Below, in pieces: positions 37,644-46,597 of a stretch of 64,000 nt of DNA; the first letter of the stretch is position 1; the number at the start of each line of letters is the position of its first letter. The notes under the pieces are model-generated. The model was not told the origin of the DNA. It made no database searches and saw nothing but the letters and a program-made list of their open reading frames with translations. Both the position numbers and the translations under genes were made by a program. Source of the DNA: Thermodesulfobium sp. 4217-1 (GTDB taxonomy: Bacteria; Thermodesulfobiota; Thermodesulfobiia; Thermodesulfobiales; Thermodesulfobiaceae); assembly GCF_039822205.1 (NCBI RefSeq), contig NZ_JBAGBW010000001.1, positions 62,001 through 126,000 on the forward strand, given 5' to 3'.

Positions 37644-38203
37644 TGTCCCACATTTGTAGCATTTTCTCCGGGACTATTGGCATCTTTTTTTAGAGAACCC
37701 GAAGTATCGCTTGACTTTATGTTTGTGCCTTCTATCTTGCCTGTTTTTGTGTTTATAATAAATTTGTCACCAGTCATTTTCGATGACTTAGAGCCAATAG
37801 ACGCGTCGCCTATCAGTGTAACAATGTCATTTAAGGATGTAAGTTCATTGCAGGCAAATGAGTATTGCTTATAGACGCCATCTTTTACGTTAAATGCATC
37901 TACGTAAGTCCCATTATCAGTTTTTTTTAAAATAACTTTTTTTGATAAAAAGTTTAAATCTTTGCCAACCAATTTACCATTAAAAAGGTCCAAAACAGAA
38001 TTGTTTGGATAATATTGCGCCTTTTCACCAGTAAATTCATAATCTTTATAGGTGATAATTACATTACCTTCTGCAACCCAAGTACCAGTTCCAAAATCAA
38101 GATAAACCTGATCAGCTTTTACATTTGGGCTTTCGGCAAAAGAAACGCCTGCCAACAAACATAGCATTAAAAAAGAAATTATAAAGCACTTTATAAAATT
38201 CAA
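37640..38203 (-). CDS. LptA/OstA-like periplasmic lipopolysaccharide transport protein
   Basis: The 187-residue secreted protein has a signal peptide (cut near VSFAES) and an OstA-type beta-jellyroll with NVKADQVYLDFGTGTWVAEG, YEFTGEKAQYYPNNSVL and later GDKFIINTKTGKIEG. It probably forms part of the periplasmic Lpt bridge. An LptC role cannot be excluded because the two share the fold. It is the first gene of the minus-strand envelope operon running through LptF/G to the slipin. Confidence 0.8.
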   Translation of the reverse strand: MNFIKCFIISFLMLCLLAGVSFAESPNVKADQVYLDFGTGTWVAEGNVIITYKDYEFTGEKAQYYPNNSVLDLFNGKLVGKDLNFLSKKVILKKTDNGTYVDAFNVKDGVYKQYSFACNELTSLNDIVTLIGDASIGSKSSKMTGDKFIINTKTGKIEGTNIKSSDTSGSLKKDANSPGENATNVGQ

Positions 38204-38446
38204 ATTATCCTCCGAGAATTAAACATATTAATTTTTGGCAATTACTTAAGAAAAATAAGTCTTAAAATATATTATATATTAAATCAGATTAGATTTGATT
38301 TAGAAAAGTAAAAATCATCAGAAAATATAATACTTAAAATTATATCTTAAAATATTGAAATTAGAGGCTTTTTTAATTCTTAAGGCACAATTTATTTTTT
38401 CATAAGACAAATTGCCGTAACCTCATTAATGGACAATCCGTTTAGA

Positions 38447-38475
38447 TTGACAAAACCTAAAAATTATACTAAACT
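38447..38475 (+). promoter_or_regulatory. probable feo operon promoter
   Basis: TTGACA (38447-38452) is followed after 17 bases by TAAACT (38470-38475). The predicted start falls at about 38482, at the edge of a palindrome and about 30 bases before the first feo gene. An overlapping TATACT is too close to the -35 to be used with it. Confidence 0.5.
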
Positions 38476-38481
38476 TGTAAT

Positions 38482-38497
38482 GTTAGTTAAAACTAAC
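38482..38497. promoter_or_regulatory. palindromic operator candidate of the feo operon (DtxR-like)
   Basis: GTTAGTTAAAACTAAC is a perfect inverted repeat (arms GTTAGTT/AACTAAC around AA) just before the ribosome site GGAGG of the first feo gene. Its TTAG...CTAA form resembles iron-box sites of DtxR/IdeR-type metal repressors more than a Fur box. Position at the predicted transcription start suits iron-dependent repression. Confidence 0.5.
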
Positions 38498-38510
38498 TTT
38501 GGAGGAGTTT

Positions 38511-38687
38511 ATGGATATGATGTTGATTTTACTTTTAGGCCTTATATCTTTGTTTGTTTTATACAGGATGTATTCAAAGAAAAAGGGCATCTGTGATAGC
38601 TGCCCCAATAAGTCTTGCAAGGCAAAAAATTTCGATTGCTGTGATTTAGATAATCTGCCCAAGGAGAAAAAAAATGGTGTTAAATAA
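38511..38687 (+). CDS. FeoB-associated Cys-rich membrane protein
   Basis: This 58-residue protein has one N-terminal membrane helix (residues about 2-20) and a cytosolic tail with CDSCPNKSCKAKNFDCC. Small proteins of this type are commonly encoded next to feoB and may aid assembly or iron handling; their role is not established. The start is ATG 38511 with GGAGG upstream. An in-frame TTG at 38499 lies in the ribosome site. It overlaps feoA by 14 bases. Confidence 0.85.
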   Translation: MDMMLILLLGLISLFVLYRMYSKKKGICDSCPNKSCKAKNFDCCDLDNLPKEKKNGVK

Positions 38688-38901
38688 GGCATTAAGAAAT
38701 AAAAAGTACAGAGTAATCGACATAAAGTTAGATGAAAAGCTTGCAAGAAGACTGCAAGAGCTTGGGATTGTAAAGGGCGGCAAGGTTCACATGGTAAGAA
38801 GAGCACCTTTGGGAGATCCAATTCATATTTGCGTGAACGGTCAAAATATATCATTAAGGGATTCGGTGTGTTCAGGTATCGTCATAGAAGAAGACAAATA
38901 G
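38674..38901 (+). CDS. feoA: FeoA family ferrous iron transport accessory protein
   Basis: This 75-residue SH3-like domain protein works with FeoB in Fe(II) uptake. LQELGIVKGGKVHMVRRAPLGDPI is the FeoA core, with C-terminal GIVIEED. AAGGAG precedes the ATG by eight bases. The gene overlaps its neighbours on both sides, indicating a coupled feo operon. Confidence 0.92.
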   Translation: MVLNKALRNKKYRVIDIKLDEKLARRLQELGIVKGGKVHMVRRAPLGDPIHICVNGQNISLRDSVCSGIVIEEDK

Positions 38902-41030
38902 CTCAGCCGCTCGAGGGATCAATCAAAATAGCATTTGTTGGCAACCCAAATGTCGGGAAGTCTGCGCTCATAAACGCTATAGCTGGTTCTAACCTAAAGG
39001 TTGGAAACTGGCCTGGCGTTACCGTTGAAAAAAAAGAGGCAAGCCTTATCATAAATGGAAAGATGTTTTCCTTAGTGGATTTACCAGGTGCATATTCTTT
39101 AAATCCATTCTCTCTTGAAGAGAAAATTACCAGGGATTTTCTTATAAATGAAAAACCAGACTTGATAGTAAACGTGGTAGACAGCAACCAACTCGAGAAA
39201 AGTCTTTTTTTGACGCTGGCTTTGTCAGAATTTGAAATACCTATGGTAATAGCCCTTAACTTCTTCGATGAGATGATAAAAAACAAGACAGAAATAGATA
39301 TAAAAAAGTTAAAAGAACTTCTATCGGTAGAAATAGTCCAAACATCGGGAGTAAAAAAGATCGGATTAGACGCCTTAAGGAAGGCAATTTACAAAACGCT
39401 TAATGAGGGCACCCTGCCAAACATACTATTTGAGGAGAGTCTTGATAGAAAATTTAATCAAATAAGAGAAATGCTTTCTGATAAAGATAAAGACCTTGAC
39501 TATCCGCTATCTTTTGCGGCTGCAAGAGTGTTAGAAAATGATTTACAAGTAGTGGAAGAGTTGCAAAACAAGAACCTTCTCGATAAAAAAATTACAGACC
39601 TCTCGCTTGATAACACAACATACATCCAATCAAGGTATAGGCTGATATCTTCAATATGCAATAACATTTTAGTGAGAAGAATAAACGAAAACAATTTAAC
39701 ACAAAAAATTGACTCGGTATTATTAAACAAGTTTTTAGGCTTACCACTCTTTGTCATAATGATGTTTGTGGTGTTTAAGCTTACCTTTGACTTGTCTCAG
39801 CCGTTTGTCGATTTTACAGGTTATCTCATAAATAATTATATTGGCAAGTACACCATTTACTTGCTTTGGTTTTTGCCAGACATATTTAAGTCGCTTATAA
39901 GAGAGGCCATCATAGGCGGTGTGGGCTCTGTAGTAAGCTTCTTCCCGCTAATAGGCATATTTTTTCTATTTATATCAATACTTGAAGAAAGCGGCTACAT
40001 GACAAGGGCAGCATTCCTTATAGACAAGCTTATGAACTCAATTGGGCTTAGCGGTAAAGTTTTTATACCTCTTATACTTGGTTTTGGTTGTAACGTCCCA
40101 GCAATATATGCCACTAAGGGTCTGGATTCACAAAAGGACAGGCTGCTTGCAGGTCTTATGATACCGCTAATGTCTTGTTCTGCAAGACTTCCAGTTTATC
40201 TATTGTTCACAGCAGCTTTTTTTGGGAGCTTTAAAGAGTTGGTGATACTTGGATTATACTTTCTTGGCGCCTTTATAGCCATAATACTTGTTATATTGCT
40301 CCAATTAGCGGTTCCATCTTTAAGGATGAATTCTACGCCTTTTATCTTAGAATTGCCACCTTATAGAATTCCTCCTTTAAAATTTCTCCTTAGGCTCACA
40401 GGCTTCAGGGTGAAATCTTTCGTAAGAAAGGCAGGCTCTGTAATACTCTTTACAATGATACTTGTGTGGAGTGTAAACTCACTGCCTTACAATGCGCCTC
40501 CTGGAGAAAGTTATCTTGCACAGGGGTCAAAGGCTATTGCTTTTATATTTGCTCCAGCAGGCTTTGATAAGTGGGAGGCAGTAGCGACTCTCTTGCCAAG
40601 CGTAGTAGCAAAAGAAGCAGTTATTGGGACGCTCGGTCAAATACTTGAGGGAGAGCAGGCATCTTCTAAGGAAATAAAAAGCCCAGAAAAATATAATTTT
40701 TTGAGCGATACGTCAGAGGTTATTGTAAGATTTAAAAATTCATTTATCGAAGCAGGCTCAAGCCTTTTGAATTTCTTTACGATAAGCTCATTCCAAGAAA
40801 AGGAAAAAAACGAAAGCCTTATGAACAGGCTAAAGGTTTTGTTTACACCACTATCAGCCCTGTCGTTTATGATATTTATACTGCTTTTCGTGCCCTGTAT
40901 CGTTACTATCAGCGTTTTTATACAAGAATACGGCATAAAGTGGACCGTTTTCGAAATATGCATGCTTCTTGTCATTTCATACAGCGTTTCCACATTGGTT
41001 TTTCAGACAGGGAGATTATTTATTCGCTGA
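38868..41030 (+). CDS. feoB: ferrous iron transporter FeoB
   Basis: This GTPase-linked Fe(II) permease is about 720 residues long. G1 GNPNVGKSA, G2 GNWPGVTVEKK, G3 DLPGAY and G4-like NFFD mark the GTP-binding domain. The membrane part has Gate motifs around GFGCNVPAIYATK and SCSARLPVYLLF. The start is uncertain. GTG 38868 sits seven bases after AAGGG and is used here; an in-frame TTG at 38829 lies deeper in feoA. Either choice gives an unusual arginine-rich N-terminus before the IKIAFVGN start seen in relatives. The 3' end overlaps the convergent comF by 15 bases. Confidence 0.93.
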   Translation: MFRYRHRRRQIAQPLEGSIKIAFVGNPNVGKSALINAIAGSNLKVGNWPGVTVEKKEASLIINGKMFSLVDLPGAYSLNPFSLEEKITRDFLINEKPDLIVNVVDSNQLEKSLFLTLALSEFEIPMVIALNFFDEMIKNKTEIDIKKLKELLSVEIVQTSGVKKIGLDALRKAIYKTLNEGTLPNILFEESLDRKFNQIREMLSDKDKDLDYPLSFAAARVLENDLQVVEELQNKNLLDKKITDLSLDNTTYIQSRYRLISSICNNILVRRINENNLTQKIDSVLLNKFLGLPLFVIMMFVVFKLTFDLSQPFVDFTGYLINNYIGKYTIYLLWFLPDIFKSLIREAIIGGVGSVVSFFPLIGIFFLFISILEESGYMTRAAFLIDKLMNSIGLSGKVFIPLILGFGCNVPAIYATKGLDSQKDRLLAGLMIPLMSCSARLPVYLLFTAAFFGSFKELVILGLYFLGAFIAIILVILLQLAVPSLRMNSTPFILELPPYRIPPLKFLLRLTGFRVKSFVRKAGSVILFTMILVWSVNSLPYNAPPGESYLAQGSKAIAFIFAPAGFDKWEAVATLLPSVVAKEAVIGTLGQILEGEQASSKEIKSPEKYNFLSDTSEVIVRFKNSFIEAGSSLLNFFTISSFQEKEKNESLMNRLKVLFTPLSALSFMIFILLFVPCIVTISVFIQEYGIKWTVFEICMLLVISYSVSTLVFQTGRLFIR

Positions 41031-41654
41031 AAATTTTCTGATATATTTTTCCCAAAAAACTGGAGAAATTGAAAATGTCAAAAAATAAACGGTCTTGGAT
41101 CCTGATTTTACAAGCTCATTATAAGCGCTCTTTGAAGTCGCACCTGAAGTTATAACGTCATCGATTAGCAATATTTTTTCTGGCGCTGATTCTGCACAAA
41201 AGCAGTTTAGAACGTTTAGACGTCTTTCATTAAAATACAAAAGATGCTGTTTCTTCGTCTCTTTTATTTTTTGGAATCTATATATTGGTAAATTTTTTTT
41301 GTCTGAGACTTCTTTCACAACCCTATCCAGGTGAGAGTGCCCAAATTTGTCATCGGGGACACAAGAAACACAAAACCCATCAAATCTTTTGTCCTGCAGA
41401 AATTTCAAAACTAATTTTGATATCTCTTCCATAGCTATAGAATTTGACTTTGCTTTGATAACCAAGTCTTTAAATCTATCTTTATACATCCCGATAGAAA
41501 AAGATTTTTCAAATGGAGGGCAAAAAAATTCAAATCCATCTCCAAAAGAGGAGCTACAATTCGGACAAATATAATCCAGAGCAAGATCGTCGCACAAAAT
41601 ACAATGCCCCCCAAAAAGGAGGGCAAATATATTTTTAAAATTTTTTAAACTCAT
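41016..41654 (-). CDS. comF: ComF family phosphoribosyltransferase-like protein
   Basis: This 212-residue protein has an N-terminal zinc-ribbon-like pair (CILCDD and CPNC) and the PRPP-binding signature ILLIDDVITSGAT near residue 165. ComF proteins aid DNA uptake in competent bacteria; many homologues lie outside competence loci. The ILCDD segment is short for the double-zinc arrangement. It follows metK on the same strand by 15 bases and overlaps feoB's end. Confidence 0.88.
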   Translation of the reverse strand: MSLKNFKNIFALLFGGHCILCDDLALDYICPNCSSSFGDGFEFFCPPFEKSFSIGMYKDRFKDLVIKAKSNSIAMEEISKLVLKFLQDKRFDGFCVSCVPDDKFGHSHLDRVVKEVSDKKNLPIYRFQKIKETKKQHLLYFNERRLNVLNCFCAESAPEKILLIDDVITSGATSKSAYNELVKSGSKTVYFLTFSISPVFWEKYIRKFSANK

Positions 41655-41669
41655 CTAATATTTATGAAG

Positions 41670-42866
41670 CTACGACTTGATTCCCTTTTTCAAATCCTCA
41701 ACTTTGTCAAGTTTCTCCCAAGAAGTTCCCAAATCCACCCTGCCCATGTGACCATAGGCAGCAAGAGGCCTGTATATTGGTCGTCTGAGATCGAGCTGAT
41801 TAATTATAGATCTTGGTCTAAAATCAAAGATCTCTCTTACAAGCTCTTCTATTCTCTCTTCTGGCACGTTATTGGTCCCAAAGGTATCTATCATTATAGA
41901 AAGGGGATTAGCCTTGCCTATAGCATACGAAACCTGGATTTCAGCCCTTGCAGCAAGTCCAGCTGCTACAATATTTTTTGCCACGTACCTTGCATAATAC
42001 GCTCCCGATCTGTCTACTTTCGTAGGATCCTTGCCAGAGAAAGCTCCGCCGCCATGTCTGGCCATACCTCCATAGGTGTCTACAATTATTTTTCTGCCAG
42101 TCAGACCTGAGTCTCCTTGAGGTCCTCCAATCACAAATCTGCCAGATGGATTTATGAGAACCTTCATAGAGTCATCTCTTAGATTTTCTGGAATTACTGG
42201 CATAATAACCTTTTCGATAATCTCTCTTTCTATCTCGTCGTTTTCAACGTCTGGTTTGTGTTGACTAGATATGAGAACGGTGTCAACCCTTATAGGCTTA
42301 TAACCTTCATACTCGACAGTAACCTGTGTTTTGCCATCAGGCCTAAGAAATGGAATTATTCTATTTTTTCTGGCGAAAGCTAATCTCTTTGCCAGGTTGT
42401 GTGCTAGAGTAATTGGAAGAGGCATATACTCTTCTGTCTCATCACAGGCAAAGCCATAAACCATTCCTTGATCTCCCGCTCCAAGCTCTTCTTCAGGTGC
42501 ATTAACTTTTTCACCACGTTTTTCTAAAGCCACATTAACTCCACCTGCTATATCAGGTGATTGAGGATCTATAGATGTTAGAACAGCACAGGTTTCGCTA
42601 TCAAAGCCATATTTTGCCCTAGTATACCCAACTTCTTTGATGGTCTTCCTAATAATGCTAGGGATATCCACATATGTCTTTGTAGTAATTTGCCCAACAA
42701 CTAAAACCAATCCCGTAGCAACAGTTGTCTCTGCAGCTACTCTCCCAGATGGATCATCAGCTAAAATTTCGTCAAGTATAGCGTCTGAAATCTGATCGGC
42801 AATCTTGTCGGGGTGGCCTTCTGTTACAGACTCTGAGGTGAAAAAATAATGCTTGTTTTGGATCAA
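41670..42866 (-). CDS. metK: S-adenosylmethionine synthetase
   Basis: MetK makes SAM from methionine and ATP. The 398-residue sequence has [19 protein letters not shown] at the start, the catalytic [12 protein letters not shown] and the [15 protein letters not shown] loop. Translation begins at TTG 42866, eight bases after AGGAGG. The 259-base upstream gap shows no SAM-riboswitch conserved core. Confidence 0.97.
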   Translation of the reverse strand: MIQNKHYFFTSESVTEGHPDKIADQISDAILDEILADDPSGRVAAETTVATGLVLVVGQITTKTYVDIPSIIRKTIKEVGYTRAKYGFDSETCAVLTSIDPQSPDIAGGVNVALEKRGEKVNAPEEELGAGDQGMVYGFACDETEEYMPLPITLAHNLAKRLAFARKNRIIPFLRPDGKTQVTVEYEGYKPIRVDTVLISSQHKPDVENDEIEREIIEKVIMPVIPENLRDDSMKVLINPSGRFVIGGPQGDSGLTGRKIIVDTYGGMARHGGGAFSGKDPTKVDRSGAYYARYVAKNIVAAGLAARAEIQVSYAIGKANPLSIMIDTFGTNNVPEERIEELVREIFDFRPRSIINQLDLRRPIYRPLAAYGHMGRVDLGTSWEKLDKVEDLKKGIKS

Positions 42867-43125
42867 TTTTTGTACCTCCTGAAGATTATTATTTTAACTC
42901 ACATTATCAAATATTTATCACAAAATTGCAAGCACAACAATTGTTTGTCTTATAGACTTTTACAACAAAAATTAATACACTATTTTGCTATAAATAGCTT
43001 AATATTAAGTATAGCTCATTGTATACAGTATGAAATATGCAGCACAAAACTTTTATAAGAAAATCAATTTTCATATTTCAACTTAAAGAGCGTTTTATCA
43101 ATGAGAAATATTTATAGGCCAAACT

Positions 43126-44376
43126 TTATTTTGACGACCAGTTGTCAATAGCGTTGTTTATGTCTGGCCATATTTCAGGGATCATATCGGATAGCACCTT
43201 GCCCTGTTCAAAGAGTATCTGTTTCCTCGAAACCCAAGTTTCGTTCTCATGCCAATCGAATGATATCTTCTTTTTTATGTCTTTTGACCAGACCGTATCT
43301 CCATTTACATCAATCAACTTAAAGTTAACATCCATAAGAATCTTCTTTTTTGGAGAAAGCGACAGAAAACGACCAATCCACCAGGATCCGCCAAATGAGG
43401 GCATACTTAATAAATCGAGAATCGCGCCCGGGCTAGATGCTATAGGCTGCGGCAGCAGCAGTGGCTGCGGAAAATCTGGCACATGGGAAATGGTAGTGAT
43501 CAGGAAAAGAGTTTCTTCCGGTAAATATCCCATCTTGTTTGCTATGAAAGACCTTGAATCTCTTGACATATCTGTAGGGTTAAAGGCCGCAACGTCTTGA
43601 AAAGATAAGAGCATAACGTCATTTTTATATTTTTTCAAAGAACCTATAAACATTTTCATGGGAAATGGGGTTTCCTCATAAGAGGCAAGATATATGCCAT
43701 TTTTGGCCTGAGGAGGGAAAACTATTATAGAAGGCTTTACGCCAATGGTCTTGCTCCCATAAGGATAGTATGGAGCGCTTAGGATTCTATCTCCCGACAA
43801 AAATGGTTTCATAGCAGTCTTTATCTCGCTGTGCAGATAATCAAGATATTGTATTTCTCTAAGTCTTTGGGGGACGCCTCCTGGTATGTATTTCACAGGA
43901 CCAGAGTTAAAAGTTTTTATGTCCCTTTGGGAGACTCCGTAAATCAGCCTACCTGACCTTGCGCTGTAAACTCTAATCTCAAGCCATACATTAATTTCAT
44001 ACTTCTCGAAGATCAGATTGGGGAGGTTGACTATGTCCACAAGGTGTATGATTGGCAACACCACAATATCTCCTTTATTAACGCTGCCCAAACCAAAATA
44101 GGCACAAGACATAATAAATTCCCTGTTTATTCCATTAAATTTTTTTTCAAACAAGTTGACATCATCGGTGTCTATATATTTAAGGCCATATCCAGGAAGA
44201 GTATTGTCAAAAGCTCTTATTTGTGAACCAGAATATCCAGGGTCTTCGTTTAAAAAGGTTGTTTCTGCAAGATATGGCAAAATAACAGCCTTTTTCGTAT
44301 CAATAGAGCCCGCATTGGCTTTAGGAATAAATGCACAAAAAAATAGAACTGCTAGTAAAAAAAATTTTATTCTCAT
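43126..44376 (-). CDS. secreted protein of unknown function
   Basis: The 416-residue protein has a clear signal peptide cut after PKANA. The mature part appears to hold two alpha/beta domains, the first from about 25-190 (KKAVILPYLAETTF) and the second from about 205-410 (PSIIVFPPQAKNGI). Each begins with a hydrophobic strand after which a PY/PP turn follows, suggesting a distant internal duplication. Segments such as MDVNFKLIDVNGDTVW resemble envelope proteins that assemble from lipoprotein-like subunits, but I recognise no family. It is a single gene, divergent from the PocR-type chemoreceptor. Confidence 0.6.
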   Translation of the reverse strand: MRIKFFLLAVLFFCAFIPKANAGSIDTKKAVILPYLAETTFLNEDPGYSGSQIRAFDNTLPGYGLKYIDTDDVNLFEKKFNGINREFIMSCAYFGLGSVNKGDIVVLPIIHLVDIVNLPNLIFEKYEINVWLEIRVYSARSGRLIYGVSQRDIKTFNSGPVKYIPGGVPQRLREIQYLDYLHSEIKTAMKPFLSGDRILSAPYYPYGSKTIGVKPSIIVFPPQAKNGIYLASYEETPFPMKMFIGSLKKYKNDVMLLSFQDVAAFNPTDMSRDSRSFIANKMGYLPEETLFLITTISHVPDFPQPLLLPQPIASSPGAILDLLSMPSFGGSWWIGRFLSLSPKKKILMDVNFKLIDVNGDTVWSKDIKKKISFDWHENETWVSRKQILFEQGKVLSDMIPEIWPDINNAIDNWSSK

Positions 44377-44532
44377 GGTAGTATTTTATCAGAAAAAGTT
44401 AAAAATAGATTAGGATATATATTAACTATTCTGAAAATTTCGAAAACTTATATTTCGTAGTATACCAAATTGAATGTTAAAATTCATTAACAGGGAAAAT
44501 AAGAGTTTTACATATAAGTTGAGGAGGAAAAG

Positions 44533-45627
44533 ATGTCAGATGAAAAGTTAAATGAGGCTATAAGTTATTTTGGCGAAGAAGAGCTGAGGCTATCAAAATT
44601 GCTTTCAGATGAAGAAAAAAAATGGATATATGATTTTTTCGACAAGCTTTCAAGAGAGCTTGATTTCGCTGTAACGGTATCAGACCCAGAAGGCACCCCT
44701 GTCATCCCTGTAATAAATCATTCTGATCTGTGCGGCAAGACAATCCGTAGCACAGAAAAAGGTCTATCCAGATGTAAACAAGAGGCAGCAAAGCGCGGTA
44801 AAGACGCTATGGATCAAGGCAAGCCACAATACTATTTTTGTCATGCAAACATACAAGACTTTATAGTGCCAGTTTTACTTTATGGCAAAAGAATAGGAAA
44901 TATTGCAGGCGGACAGTGTTTGCCTAAAGAACCCGATGAAGATATGGTAGAACACTTTAGGAAATATTTCACTGAAATTGGAGTGCCAAATGTAGAAGAA
45001 TCACTCAAGACTTTAAAAACTGCTCATATAAACCCAAGAGAAAGAATTGGAAACTTCACTGTGATGTTCGATGCCCTTGGGAAAATTATCTCAAATTATC
45101 TTATGTTTCAAGTCGAAGCAAAGATAGAAGAGATGAAATTATTCGAAACTATAGACAAAAACCAAAAAATATCTTCTTCCTTAACCCAAGCACTTAGCTC
45201 TTTATCAGCAAGCTCTGAAGAGCTAGCAGCATCTAGCCAGGAAACAGCCGCCGTTGTTAACGAAGCAAGGAACAAACTGGATGAAACTGACGCGATAAAC
45301 ACTTTTATCAAAAAAATCGCAAATCAAACAAGACTTCTTGGCTTGAATGCTGCAATAGAGGCATCCAGAGCGGGCGTGCACGGCAAGGGATTTGGTGTGG
45401 TAGCTAGTGAAATACAAAAGCTTGCAACTGAATCTATGAAGTTTGCCAATAGAATAAACGAAACCTTAGAGGAGATAAGCTTATCAGTAAGGCAGATACT
45501 CGAAGGATCCCAAAGTATAGCAAAGGTGTCAGAGGATCAGGCGATGTCTATAAACGAGATATCAAAAGTAGCAGAGGATCTGCACGCTATATCAGAAAAG
45601 CTCTTGAAAATGAGAAAAGCTAAATAG
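44533..45627 (+). CDS. soluble chemoreceptor with PocR sensory domain
   Basis: The 364-residue protein has no membrane helix. Residues about 35-195 match the PocR domain, a ligand-binding PAS-like module: [49 protein letters not shown] and GNIAGGQCL, with conserved cysteines. Residues about 215-364 are a short methyl-accepting signalling domain with [17 protein letters not shown] at the tip. The receptor therefore senses something in the cytoplasm, possibly a redox or hydrocarbon-type ligand via the cysteines, and signals to CheA. AGGAGG precedes the start. Confidence 0.88.
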   Translation: MSDEKLNEAISYFGEEELRLSKLLSDEEKKWIYDFFDKLSRELDFAVTVSDPEGTPVIPVINHSDLCGKTIRSTEKGLSRCKQEAAKRGKDAMDQGKPQYYFCHANIQDFIVPVLLYGKRIGNIAGGQCLPKEPDEDMVEHFRKYFTEIGVPNVEESLKTLKTAHINPRERIGNFTVMFDALGKIISNYLMFQVEAKIEEMKLFETIDKNQKISSSLTQALSSLSASSEELAASSQETAAVVNEARNKLDETDAINTFIKKIANQTRLLGLNAAIEASRAGVHGKGFGVVASEIQKLATESMKFANRINETLEEISLSVRQILEGSQSIAKVSEDQAMSINEISKVAEDLHAISEKLLKMRKAK

Positions 45628-46227
45628 TTATTTTTTCTCCAATTTAACATATAGCTCGTTTAAAGAATTATAAAAATTCTCATTTGGGTCTTTACAGACC
45701 AAGCTTTTCATAAAACCAGCTATCGTGCCAGCGCTTTGGTCGTCTACCACGTCTACGTCATCTGGCCTATATGCGGCAGTGTAACCAAGAGCCCATATTA
45801 GCGCGTATCCCACAGAGTCATCAGAAGTGGTGTCGCTTGAATTGAGAGCTGATAAAAATGTTTTGCAGGTATAGTTTTTCGGATTAAAAACTAAATTTGT
45901 ATCTTTTTTTGAATTTCCAATATAGTGAAAAGTAAAATATTTTCTTACAAAATCAAGCAAAGTTGTGTTTAAATTTTGCGCACAGCCTTCACTCAAATCT
46001 GATGTCAAAGATTTCAACATATCGCTATTTAGAGATAGCAAGCTCTCGTCTTTAAAGGATAAGAAGCCCCATACCCACAAAGTCTGCAAAGCTACGCTGC
46101 CAGAATCAGTCGAATAGCTTTGGACAAAATCCCTGCATGTATACACATTTGGATCAAATCCTTGAGCATTAGAAATAGGATTAAAAGTAAAGAAAAAAAA
46201 TAAACCAAATAATATTAATTTTTTCAT
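45628..46227 (-). CDS. secreted protein with two HdeA-like repeats
   Basis: The 199-residue protein has a signal peptide (cut near SNAQG) and two similar halves. Each starts YTC-(K/R)-x-F and is followed by a helix with LxWxxG (WVWGF, IWALGY), a helical stretch, a second cysteine (EGC, LVC) and an N-rich turn before a final helix. This layout matches HdeA/HdeB-type acid-stress periplasmic chaperones, with each half able to form the single Cys-Cys disulfide. A fused double domain is uncommon. Function is inferred from pattern only. Confidence 0.55.
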   Translation of the reverse strand: MKKLILFGLFFFFTFNPISNAQGFDPNVYTCRDFVQSYSTDSGSVALQTLWVWGFLSFKDESLLSLNSDMLKSLTSDLSEGCAQNLNTTLLDFVRKYFTFHYIGNSKKDTNLVFNPKNYTCKTFLSALNSSDTTSDDSVGYALIWALGYTAAYRPDDVDVVDDQSAGTIAGFMKSLVCKDPNENFYNSLNELYVKLEKK

Positions 46228-46246
46228 ACTAGCCCCCTTTTAGTAT

Positions 46247-46597
46247 TTATGGCTTTATGTATGTGAAACCCAGATCTTGAAGCTTCACTATCTCTGTAAT
46301 ACCAGCCCTTACAACCTTCGCCCAATTAAAAACTAAACCGGTATCTATCTTATAAAAATTTAGCGCATTATTACAAAATTCAAACATTACTCCTTTGCCA
46401 GATAAATCTTTCATAAGATTTTCAAGCTCGCCTCTCAAATCGCTTGTTAGTATCAGAACCCCTGCTGAGTTGGCCACAACTCTTATGTCGTATTCTGACT
46501 CACCCGATATGTCATTTATAAAATTATTAATATTTTTTACTGCAACCGTCCATTCTTCCAGCTTCGAAATGTGAAAACAAACTTTTAGCATACTCAT
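46247..46597 (-). CDS. DsrE-like family protein
   Basis: This 116-residue cytosolic protein has the alpha/beta layout of DsrE/DsrF-like sulfur-relay proteins: LKVCFHISKLEEW at the start, and GVMFEFCNNALNFYKI, where family members place a cysteine before a turn, then AGITEIVKLQDLGFTYIKP at the end. In sulfur oxidisers and reducers such proteins carry persulfide sulfur. It overlaps the preceding molybdopterin-binding gene by four bases, so sulfur transfer for molybdenum cofactor may be its role; this is inference. Confidence 0.75.
   Translation of the reverse strand: MSMLKVCFHISKLEEWTVAVKNINNFINDISGESEYDIRVVANSAGVLILTSDLRGELENLMKDLSGKGVMFEFCNNALNFYKIDTGLVFNWAKVVRAGITEIVKLQDLGFTYIKP

Noticed and set aside
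38829-38867. FeoB start at TTG 38829
   Set aside because: It lies deep in feoA with no ribosome site. GTG 38868 behind AAGGG is the better, though not certain, choice.
42867-43125. SAM riboswitch upstream of metK
   Set aside because: The AT-rich leader shows none of the conserved S-box core elements and has only a normal ribosome site.
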